In this document: piece by piece, positions 8,786 through 15,233 of the stretch
How the letters are laid out: every line of letters starts with the position of its first letter
How positions within the stretch are numbered: the stretch's first letter is position 1
NCBI GenBank assembly: GCA_963801475.1
Contig: CAWDEX010000001.1
Span: forward strand, 1,488,001-1,552,000
Source: DAOMFB01 sp963801475
Lineage (GTDB): Bacteria; Acidobacteriota; Thermoanaerobaculia; UBA5066
Direction: 5' to 3'
DNA length: 64,000 nucleotides
Position numbers and translations under genes: made by a program
Notes under the pieces: generated by a model
Seen by the model: the letters and a program-made list of their open reading frames with translations, nothing else
The model's database searches: none
Told to the model about the DNA's origin: nothing

Positions 8786-10012
8786 CTAGTGCGAACCGCG
8801 GTAGTCGGGGTGCTCGGCCAGGACCGGCATCCGGTTCACGATCCAACGGAAGACGACGACGCCCAGCGTGACGATCGTCACGGAGATCAGGATCTCCGCG
8901 GCGGCCGGCACGTAGCGGTTCGGCAGCGTCCAGTTGTAGGCGATGAGCGAGACGTTGAACCGGTTCAGCAGCACGCCCAGAACGGTCAGGACGCCGCCGA
9001 TCCGCGCGAGCCGGACGCTGCCGCGCCGGACCGCGACGAGGAAGAGGAGCGACGGCAGGAGGATGAAGCCGAGCATCTCGACCCCGTACCAGGCGCCCCA
9101 GCCGGTCAGGAGGAGGTCCCACCGACCCGAGCCGGCGAGCCCCTGGAGCCGGATAAAGAAGTAGGCGAAGAGGACGAGAGCGCCGGCCTTCGCGAGGCCG
9201 AGCGTGATGCCGTCCATGTCGACGGGAGCCTTCGGGTCGAGCCGGTCGTGGAAGGCGCGGTGGGAGAGGGTGCTCTCGACGATGACCATCCCGATCCCGG
9301 CCGTGATGCTCGAGATGAAGAAGAAGATCGGGAGGAAGGGCGAGTACCAGAAGGGGTGGAGCTTGTCCGGGGTCATCAGGAAGAAGGCTCCGAGGGAGGA
9401 CTGGTGGAGCGTCGACAGCGTGACCCCGAGGACGATGATGCCGATCGACGCCATCTCGAGAAGGCGTCGCAGCTTGTCGAGGCCCAGCCACTCGAGGGCC
9501 GCGGGCGCGAACTCCAGGGCGAGGACGATCAGGTAGAGGAAGACGCACCAGCCGACCTCGTACATCACAGCGGTCGTGCCGGGTGTCAGGAAGAACTGGT
9601 AGGGGAGGCGCCAGGGCTGGCCGAGGTCGACGATGAGGCCGAAGAGGACGAAGACGTAGCCGAGGAAGCCGGTCAGGATCGCCGGCCGGAGGACGGGGCG
9701 GTAGAGCTTCTGCCCGAAGATGTAGACCGCACACGCCACGGTGTAACCGCCGGCCGCCAGGGCGACGCCGCTGATGACGTCGAAGGCGACCCAGACCCCC
9801 CACGGGTACGTCTGCGACAGGTTCGAGACCGCTCCCATCCCCTTCCAGAATCGGAGGACGAGGCAGGGGATCCCCGCCGCGAGGATGACGGCGATGATGG
9901 CGTTGGCGGGCGTGACGAGGCTCTTCAGGTACTCCGCCGGCGTCAGGCCGAGGAAGACCTTGTCCCGGATCCAGGAGCCGTTCATCGACCGGGCGATCGC
10001 CTGTTCACTCAT
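8786..10012 (-). CDS. NrfD/HybB-like polytopic membrane subunit
   Basis: A 408-residue protein with about ten hydrophobic helices, matching the HybB/PsrC/NrfD family that exchanges electrons with quinone without heme. Family features include the conserved Trp-rich segment YPWGVWVAFDVISGVALAAGG, the VDLGQPWR turn, and HQSSLGAFF near the middle. The ATG overlaps the HybA-like stop by 8 bases, so the ferredoxin and this protein surely form a pair. No catalytic subunit is encoded between them and the next promoter. Candidates for the partner are a second hydrogenase elsewhere or the HyaAB enzyme downstream. Confidence 0.88.
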   Translation of the reverse strand: MSEQAIARSMNGSWIRDKVFLGLTPAEYLKSLVTPANAIIAVILAAGIPCLVLRFWKGMGAVSNLSQTYPWGVWVAFDVISGVALAAGGYTVACAVYIFGQKLYRPVLRPAILTGFLGYVFVLFGLIVDLGQPWRLPYQFFLTPGTTAVMYEVGWCVFLYLIVLALEFAPAALEWLGLDKLRRLLEMASIGIIVLGVTLSTLHQSSLGAFFLMTPDKLHPFWYSPFLPIFFFISSITAGIGMVIVESTLSHRAFHDRLDPKAPVDMDGITLGLAKAGALVLFAYFFIRLQGLAGSGRWDLLLTGWGAWYGVEMLGFILLPSLLFLVAVRRGSVRLARIGGVLTVLGVLLNRFNVSLIAYNWTLPNRYVPAAAEILISVTIVTLGVVVFRWIVNRMPVLAEHPDYRGSH

Positions 10013-10901
10013 GGCGTCCCTCCCCGGCCTTCGCGGCCGCTGCGACCTCTTCCTTCCTCTTGTTCATGGCCCAGAGCCCCATCAGGAGGGGCGGCCAGAG
10101 GGTGATGACGAAGGGGACCGCCGAGAGGGCCCGGTCGGCCAACTCGGGATAGGAGGTGTTCGAGACGTTCTGCGGGAGGTGGAGCGACTCGAGCGGCACG
10201 TCGCTGATGTAGAGCCAGCTCGTCCCGCCGGCCTCCTGCTCGCCGTAGATCCGGGGCACGTACTTCCCGGGGCTTCCGTAGATCCGCTTCTTGGCCTCCT
10301 CGATCAGCTCGGCCCGCTTGCCGAAGACGAGCGCTCCGTTCGGGCAGGCGTCGGCGCAGGCCGGGGGCTTCCCCTGGGCCTGGCGCTCGGCGCAGAAGGT
10401 GCACTTCCGGACGATCGGGACCGCCTTCGTGAACTCGTACTTCGGGACGCCGAAGGGGCAGGCGACCATGCAATACCGGCACCCGAGGCACCGGTCGGCG
10501 TGGTAGACCACGGGGCCGTCGGCCTTTTTCTCCAGGGCCCGAACGACGCAGCCCGAGGCGCAAGCCGGCTCGACGCAGTGCATGCACTGCGTTTTGGCGT
10601 AGCGGTCGTCCCCTCCCGGGCTCTTGACGCTCGCCATGTTCACGACGGTGAACTGGTCCGGCCCGGTCGACCGGAGGGACTGGAAGTCCACGTCGCTCGG
10701 AGGATCGGGGAGCTTGTTGGCCTCGCTGCAGGCCAGTTCACAGGAGCGGCAACCGACGCAGTTCGTGGTGTCCACGAGAACCGCACGGGCGTCTTTGGAC
10801 GGGCGGGCGAGGGCGGCCTCGGCCCCGCCCGGGCCGGGCAATGCGGCCGTAGCGCCGGCTGCCGCCGCGAGTTTCAGGATCTGACGACGGTCGAAAGGCA
10901 T
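10005..10901 (-). CDS. HybA-like periplasmic ferredoxin with four 4Fe-4S clusters
   Basis: A 298-residue protein with an N-terminal Tat-like signal (DRRQILKL then an Ala-rich stretch). The electron-wire domain has the expected cysteine groups: CVGCRSCELAC, CMHCVEPACASGC, CLGCRYCMVAC and CTFC...CADAC. A hydrophobic helix near residues 260-280 (SAVPFVITLWPPLLMGLWAM) would tether it to the membrane, as in HybA. It carries electrons between a periplasmic catalytic unit and the NrfD-like quinone subunit encoded next. The start is ATG with AGGAG from the preceding small gene's 3' end. Confidence 0.9.
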   Translation of the reverse strand: MPFDRRQILKLAAAAGATAALPGPGGAEAALARPSKDARAVLVDTTNCVGCRSCELACSEANKLPDPPSDVDFQSLRSTGPDQFTVVNMASVKSPGGDDRYAKTQCMHCVEPACASGCVVRALEKKADGPVVYHADRCLGCRYCMVACPFGVPKYEFTKAVPIVRKCTFCAERQAQGKPPACADACPNGALVFGKRAELIEEAKKRIYGSPGKYVPRIYGEQEAGGTSWLYISDVPLESLHLPQNVSNTSYPELADRALSAVPFVITLWPPLLMGLWAMNKRKEEVAAAAKAGEGRHE

Positions 10902-10911
10902 CTCATTACTC

Positions 10912-11034
10912 CTAAAACGCGAATCCGTGGTGCGCGTGGTGCGCGGTACGGCGGGGGTGATGGGGCCGCGCCGCGAGGCTGAGGAGACCCAGCATCAGGA
11001 GCGCGACGAGGGCGAGCGGAAGGGCGGCGATCAT
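10912..11034 (-). CDS. 40-residue membrane microprotein with His-rich tail
   Basis: One hydrophobic helix (residues 1-21, ALPLALVALLMLGLLSLAA) followed by a 19-residue basic tail with six histidines (RPHHPRRTAHHAHHGFAF). The ATG overlaps the TGA of the preceding gene (ATGA), and its stop is 10 bases before the HybA-like start with AGGAG in between, so the gene is well framed for translation. The function is not known. A small complex-stabilising subunit or a metal-binding helper would fit its place, but this is only a guess. Confidence 0.6.
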   Translation of the reverse strand: MIAALPLALVALLMLGLLSLAARPHHPRRTAHHAHHGFAF

Positions 11035-11270
11035 GATGGGTTCACCTCCTTCGGCGGTGCGAACGGGCCGGAGCGCGAGTCCGGGGCCTCCTTGCCCGCG
11101 GCGGCGGCGGCAGCGGCGGTTGCGACGGCCTCGAGGAAATGCCGGCACGCCTGGTAGTCCTGCGCGAGGCAGGGGCTCGCCGACACGAGATGGTCCAGCG
11201 GGACCATCTTCTTGAAAGGACAGGCGTCGCAATAGAGCATGACGACTTCCTTGAGGTACGGGCATGTCAT
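11031..11270 (-). CDS. Cysteine-rich small protein, first gene of the sigma-54 operon
   Basis: About 79 residues with cysteines at 3, 14, 17, 34 and 42, in the arrangement TCPYL...YCDACPF...PCLAQDYQACRHF, then an Ala-rich linker and a polar tail. The spacing would suit a metal or Fe-S site. I chose the ATG at 11270 because the predicted transcription start (near 11286) leaves only a few bases before the alternative ATG at 11282, while GAGAAA precedes 11270. It overlaps the next microprotein gene by ATGA. The family is unknown to me; position suggests a role with the HybA/NrfD-like module. Confidence 0.68.
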   Translation of the reverse strand: MTCPYLKEVVMLYCDACPFKKMVPLDHLVSASPCLAQDYQACRHFLEAVATAAAAAAAGKEAPDSRSGPFAPPKEVNPS

Positions 11271-11296
11271 CGCGTTTCTCATGGCGACCCGTTCAT

Positions 11297-11312
11297 CGCA
11301 AGGCACGGGCCA
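11297..11312 (-). promoter_or_regulatory. Sigma-54 (-24/-12) promoter of the HybA/NrfD-like operon
   Basis: On the minus strand TGGCCCGTGCCTTGCG matches TGGCACG-N4-TTGCW with one mismatch in the -24 box and a G in place of the last weak base; the GG-GC spacing of 10 is exact. The predicted start is near 11286. The repeats at 11396-11407 and 11489-11518 lie about 85-220 bases upstream, where activators of this class normally bind. Confidence 0.75.
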
Positions 11313-11395
11313 CGGCGTTGGAATGGTCCGCAAGTCGTTCGAAGCGTTGGCCTTGCAGGGAAGACAGGGCGTCCGGGTCTTCGGCCGGAGTCAGG

Positions 11396-11407
11396 CTCAC
11401 CGTTGAG
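11396..11407 (+). repeat. Single copy of the CTCACCGTTGAG motif
   Basis: A 12-base sequence repeated in the 30-bp palindrome about 90 bases further from the promoter (one copy with one change, one inverted). It lies about 85-110 bases upstream of the sigma-54 promoter and is a candidate activator half-site. Confidence 0.5.
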
Positions 11408-11488
11408 CTTCTCTACGGCACTTACAACGAGGGCCTCGGCAGCCCCGAATTTCGGGCTTTTTCGCGAGTTGTAGATGTGTTGAGGAAC

Positions 11489-11518
11489 TCACCGTGGAGT
11501 TGCGAAACTCAACGGTGA
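11489..11518. promoter_or_regulatory. 30-bp palindrome, candidate activator-binding site (UAS)
   Basis: Arms TCACCGTGGAGTT (11489-11501) and AACTCAACGGTGA (11506-11518) pair with one mismatch around a 4-base centre. It sits about 175-220 bases upstream of the sigma-54 promoter and shares its core with 11396-11407. It also lies 15 bases after the response-regulator stop, so it could instead be a terminator hairpin, but no T-run follows and the third copy favours protein binding. Confidence 0.5.
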
Positions 11519-11532
11519 TCCCAGGTCAGCCG

Positions 11533-12918
11533 TCACGCCTTCTCGGGTTCCGGGACCGATTCGTGCTCCTCGACGTCGCGCAGGTGGTACTTGCGGATCT
11601 TGTTGTAGAGGGTCACCCGGTCGATGTCGAGGATCCGCGCCGCCTGGCTGACGTTTCCGCCCGAGTGGTGGAGGACGGCGGCGATGTGCCGTTTCTCGAC
11701 CTCGGAGAGCGAGGCCGGGCGGTCCGACCCGCCGCCCGAAGCGCCGGGGACGAGCCCGAGGTCGGAGGCCTGGATGACCGGCGTCTTCGTCACGACGAGC
11801 CCGCGCTCGAGGACGTTGCGCAGCTCGCGGACGTTTCCCGGCCAGTCGTGCGCCATCAGGAGCGCCATTGCCTCGGCCGAGATGCCCTCCACGTCGCGGC
11901 TCAGCTCGACGCCGAGGTGCTCGAGGAAGTGATCGACGAGGAGCGGGATGTCCTCGCGGCGGTCGGTGAGACGGGGGAGCCGGATGGCGATGACGTTGAG
12001 CCGGTAGTAGAGGTCCTGCCGGAACCTCCCCTCCTCGACGGCCTTCCCGAGGTCCCGGTTCGTCGCCGCGATGATCCGGACGTCGACGGGGACGCTTTCC
12101 GTGCCGCCCACCCGCGTCACGCGCCGTTCCTCCAGGACGCGGAGAAGGTCGAGCTGGAGCTTCGGGCTGATGTCCCCGATCTCGTCGAGGAAGAGGGTCC
12201 CGCCCGAGGCCGCCTCGAACTTCCCCTCGCGCCGTCCGGCCGCGCCGGTGAAAGCCCCCTTCTCGTAGCCGAACAGCTCCGACTCGAGGAGCGTCTCGGT
12301 CAGCGCGGCGCACGAGACGGCGACGAAGGGCTTGTCGGCCCGCGGGCTCTCCATGTGGATCGCCCGGGCGAGGATCTCCTTGCCGGTGCCGCTCTCGCCG
12401 AGGATCAGGATTGTCGAGGGGCTCCGGGCCGCCGTCTTGGACAGTTCGAGGACGTCGCGCATGAGGGGGCTCTTGCTGACGATGTCGTGGAAGCGGTGCT
12501 CCCGCTTGAGCGCCTTGCGGAGGATCAGGTTCTCGCGGACGAGGGCCTGCTGCCCGACGATCTTCTGGATCATCAGGGAGAGCTCCTCCGGATCGAAGGG
12601 CTTGACGATGTAGTCGTAGGCGCCGAGCTTCATGGCGCGGACGGCCGTGTCGACCGTGGCGAAGGCCGTCATGATGACGATGGCGATCTCGGTGTGCTTC
12701 TCCTTGACGCGCTTGAGGACCTCGAGGCCGTCGATGCCCGGCATCTTCAGGTCGACGACGAGGATCGACCAGTCGCCCTCGTCCACGGCCTTGAGGGCCG
12801 ACAGTCCGTCCGGCGCGCTCCCCAGCGTGTAGCCGTCCTTCTCCAGCCAGCCGCTGAGCGACTCGCGGACGATCTCTTCGTCATCGACGATCAGGATGCG
12901 GGTGTTCTTGCGGCTCAT
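11533..12918 (-). CDS. NtrC-family sigma-54-dependent response regulator (HoxA/HupR-like role)
   Basis: A 461-residue protein with the full domain set. The receiver spans about residues 7-120 (phospho-acceptor Asp56 in VVDLKMPG, Lys in IVKPFD). The AAA+ domain has Walker A GESGTGKE, intact GAFTGA loop, Walker B GGTLFLDEI and ATNRDL. A Fis-type helix-turn-helix ends the protein (NVSQAARILDIDRVTLYNKI). It should be phosphorylated by the heme-containing kinase encoded two genes upstream. Given the sigma-54 promoters at 11297 and 4702, it likely drives both hydrogenase-related operons. The start is ATG at 12918, inside the 3' end of the archaemetzincin gene (38-base overlap). Confidence 0.92.
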   Translation of the reverse strand: MSRKNTRILIVDDEEIVRESLSGWLEKDGYTLGSAPDGLSALKAVDEGDWSILVVDLKMPGIDGLEVLKRVKEKHTEIAIVIMTAFATVDTAVRAMKLGAYDYIVKPFDPEELSLMIQKIVGQQALVRENLILRKALKREHRFHDIVSKSPLMRDVLELSKTAARSPSTILILGESGTGKEILARAIHMESPRADKPFVAVSCAALTETLLESELFGYEKGAFTGAAGRREGKFEAASGGTLFLDEIGDISPKLQLDLLRVLEERRVTRVGGTESVPVDVRIIAATNRDLGKAVEEGRFRQDLYYRLNVIAIRLPRLTDRREDIPLLVDHFLEHLGVELSRDVEGISAEAMALLMAHDWPGNVRELRNVLERGLVVTKTPVIQASDLGLVPGASGGGSDRPASLSEVEKRHIAAVLHHSGGNVSQAARILDIDRVTLYNKIRKYHLRDVEEHESVPEPEKA

Positions 12919-13471
12919 GGTGTCGGGCCTCCTTGGAGAGAACGTCGTCGCAGCGCTCGCGACACTCGGCGCAGAGGTGCCCCGTCTTGGCGTCGACGTC
13001 GCGAAGGCTCGCGGACCGGGCCATGGCGCAGCCCGGGGCGCGGCAGTGGATCAGGCCGAACGTGTGCCCCAGCTCGTGGACGCACTCCTTCGCGAGGCGA
13101 CCGCCGAGGAGCTCGGGGTCGGGTGGCATCCCCTCGTGCGCCGAGAGACGCGCCGTCGACACGACGGCGGCACGGCCGTGCAGCTCGGCTTCTCCGAAGA
13201 CGAACGTGAGGATCGGAATGAAAAGGTCGGCGTCGGTCACGCCGAGGATGCGCCGGCTCCCCGCCGGCGCGCGGCCGGAAAGCCAGGAGAGGATCTTCGC
13301 CGAGGCGTGCTGGCCTCGTCGGGCGTCCCAGGCGTCCACGGGCCGGTCGGAGGCGACTTGGAGACGGACCGGGAGACGGTACTCGGTCTCCAGCGCGCCC
13401 CGGACGCCGTCCAGAAGCGCCGCTTCCGGGCGCCCGGCCCCGATCCACCAGACCGCGATCGTTCCCTTCAT
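12881..13471 (-). CDS. Archaemetzincin-family zinc metalloprotease
   Basis: A 196-residue protein with the family signature HELGHTFGLIHC (HExxHxxGxxH plus the adjoining Cys) near residues 134-145. The structural-zinc cysteines of archaemetzincins follow (CRAPGCAM and LCAECRERC). It would be a cytosolic metallopeptidase; natural substrates of this family are poorly known. It is placed between the sensor kinase (21 bases away) and its regulator (38-base overlap), so all three must be made together. A role in processing or degrading a signalling or hydrogenase component is possible but unproven. Confidence 0.9.
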   Translation of the reverse strand: MKGTIAVWWIGAGRPEAALLDGVRGALETEYRLPVRLQVASDRPVDAWDARRGQHASAKILSWLSGRAPAGSRRILGVTDADLFIPILTFVFGEAELHGRAAVVSTARLSAHEGMPPDPELLGGRLAKECVHELGHTFGLIHCRAPGCAMARSASLRDVDAKTGHLCAECRERCDDVLSKEARHHEPQEHPHPDRR

Positions 13472-13492
13472 CGCTTCGTCCGGGCTCCTCCG

Positions 13493-15106
13493 TCACGCCG
13501 CCGCCTCCGGCGTGGCGGCTGCAATCGGGAGGCGAATGCGCATCGTCGTGCCGGCCCCCGGTCGGCTCTCGGCCTTCATGTCGCCCCCGTGCTTCTGCAC
13601 GATGCCATAAACCACCGAGAGCCCCAGCCCGGTGCCCATCTCCTTCGTCGTGAAGAACGGATCGAAGATGCGGCCCAGATTTTCGGGGGCGATGCCGGGC
13701 CCGGTGTCGCTGAAGGCGATCTCGACGCGCTTCCCGTCGGGGAGGAGGCCGGTCGAGACGGCCAGCCGTCCCCCCTCGGACATGGCGTCGCAGGCGTTGA
13801 GGAGGATGTTCACGAACGCCTGCCGGAGCTGTCCGAAGTCGGCGCTGACGAGGACCTTGGGCCCGAGCTTCTTCTCGAGGACGATCTGCTGCATCTCGAT
13901 CTTGTGGTTCAGGAGGCTCAGGGCCTCCTCGATCGCCTTGTTGACGTCCACGTCCGACAGGACGAGCGGGCGCTGCCGGGCGAAGTCGAGCAGGTTCCGG
14001 ACGATGCCCCGGCACCGGTCGGTCTCACGCTCGATCAGCCGCAGGGTCTTCAGGATGGACTCCCGCAGCTTCTCGGGATCGCCCCCTTCCTCGACGTTCC
14101 GGATCAGGAGTTTCGAGAACGTCAGGATCCCGGCGAGGGGATTGTTGATCTCGTGCGCGATGGACGCCGAGAGCTGCCCGAGGGACGCCAGCTTCTCCGT
14201 CTGGATGAGCTGCGCCTGCGCGGCCTTCAGGGCCTCCGTCCGCTCCTCCACCTGCCGCTCCAGCGAATTGAGGAGTTCGAGGCGCTCGGCGCGCGCTTTC
14301 GCCAGAGAGTCGGCCATTTCATTGAAGGAGGAGGCGAGTCGGCCCATCTCGTCCTCCTGGAATACGGGGACGAGCGCGAGAAGGTCGCCCCGGCCGATCC
14401 GCTCCGTCGCCTTCACCATCTCCCGGACCGGCCGGAGGACGAGCCGGCGGACGGCCACCGCGAGCCCGCCGGCGATGGCGAGGACCGCCACGCCCGAGAA
14501 CCAGACGATCCGCCGTCCGAGATCTTTGGCCGCCCGGTCCACGTCGGCGAGCGAGATCGAGACGTCGACGACGCCGAGGACGGTCTGCTCGGCCGGGTGC
14601 GCGTGGCAGCTGGCCGTTGAGCAGGCGGGCTCGTTGTAGATCGGCGTCACCATGCCGAGAACCCGGTGGCCGTCCGCCGCCCGGAAGACGCGGGAGCGCG
14701 ATGGGACCGAGAGCTTGACGAGCGGCTGGCCCGCCGCGTGGCACGCGTAGCACGACTCGGCCTTCTTGTCGACGAGCGTCCCCATCTCGCCCGCGGCCGT
14801 GGAGAACATGATCCGCCCCTCTTTGTTGAAAATCCGGACCTTCTCCACGTTCTCGTTCTCCGAGATGGCCTGCATCACCCGGTAGGCGTCGTCCTTGCGG
14901 TCGGAGAGCATCTGCGCGCGGGTGCTCGTCCGGATCGTGTCGGAGAACAGTGCGGCTCCGCGAAGAGCGTCGTTCTTCATCTGCGTCTGCTGGAGGAGGG
15001 TCGCGAACGCGGCGAAGAGACCGATGGCGATGAGCGTCACGGCTGACACCGTCGCGATCAGGACGACGCTGACTCGACGCCACCAGGGAATGCGGGCGGT
15101 CTCCAT
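13493..15106 (-). CDS. Sensor histidine kinase with periplasmic c-type heme sensor domain
   Basis: A 537-residue protein. A membrane helix spans about 12-38. A periplasmic domain (about 39-198) has the heme-binding motif CYACH (119-123) and a second CSTASCH (162-168, CX4CH), as in Tll0287-like/DUF3365 sensors. A second helix spans about 201-219, followed by HAMP (about 220-275), a coiled coil, and a HisKA domain with phospho-acceptor His318 in SIAHEINNPLAG. The ATPase domain has NILLNACDA, DTGPGI and GTGLGL. It probably senses redox state, oxygen or a ligand at the heme and controls the NtrC-like regulator. I chose ATG 15106 because the membrane helix follows immediately; an in-frame start at 15175 is possible. 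Confidence 0.88.
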   Translation of the reverse strand: METARIPWWRRVSVVLIATVSAVTLIAIGLFAAFATLLQQTQMKNDALRGAALFSDTIRTSTRAQMLSDRKDDAYRVMQAISENENVEKVRIFNKEGRIMFSTAAGEMGTLVDKKAESCYACHAAGQPLVKLSVPSRSRVFRAADGHRVLGMVTPIYNEPACSTASCHAHPAEQTVLGVVDVSISLADVDRAAKDLGRRIVWFSGVAVLAIAGGLAVAVRRLVLRPVREMVKATERIGRGDLLALVPVFQEDEMGRLASSFNEMADSLAKARAERLELLNSLERQVEERTEALKAAQAQLIQTEKLASLGQLSASIAHEINNPLAGILTFSKLLIRNVEEGGDPEKLRESILKTLRLIERETDRCRGIVRNLLDFARQRPLVLSDVDVNKAIEEALSLLNHKIEMQQIVLEKKLGPKVLVSADFGQLRQAFVNILLNACDAMSEGGRLAVSTGLLPDGKRVEIAFSDTGPGIAPENLGRIFDPFFTTKEMGTGLGLSVVYGIVQKHGGDMKAESRPGAGTTMRIRLPIAAATPEAAA

Positions 15107-15162
15107 TCGATCGTCGCAGAGGAGCCGTCCGTCGGGCGGCCACTCTTGGCGTGCAAGTGTGG

Positions 15163-15178
15163 GGGGTGTCAGCACCCC
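15163..15178. promoter_or_regulatory. Short inverted repeat in the divergent kinase/hydrolase intergenic region
   Basis: GGGGTG and CACCCC (6-bp arms, 4-base loop) sit in the 127-base gap between the divergent sensor kinase and beta-lactamase-fold genes. It could be an operator. I saw no convincing -10/-35 pair around it. Confidence 0.3.
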
Positions 15179-15233
15179 GGTTCATGACCCAAATGCATCA
15201 GAGAGGCTGCGAAACCTTAAGATCGGAGCTGCG

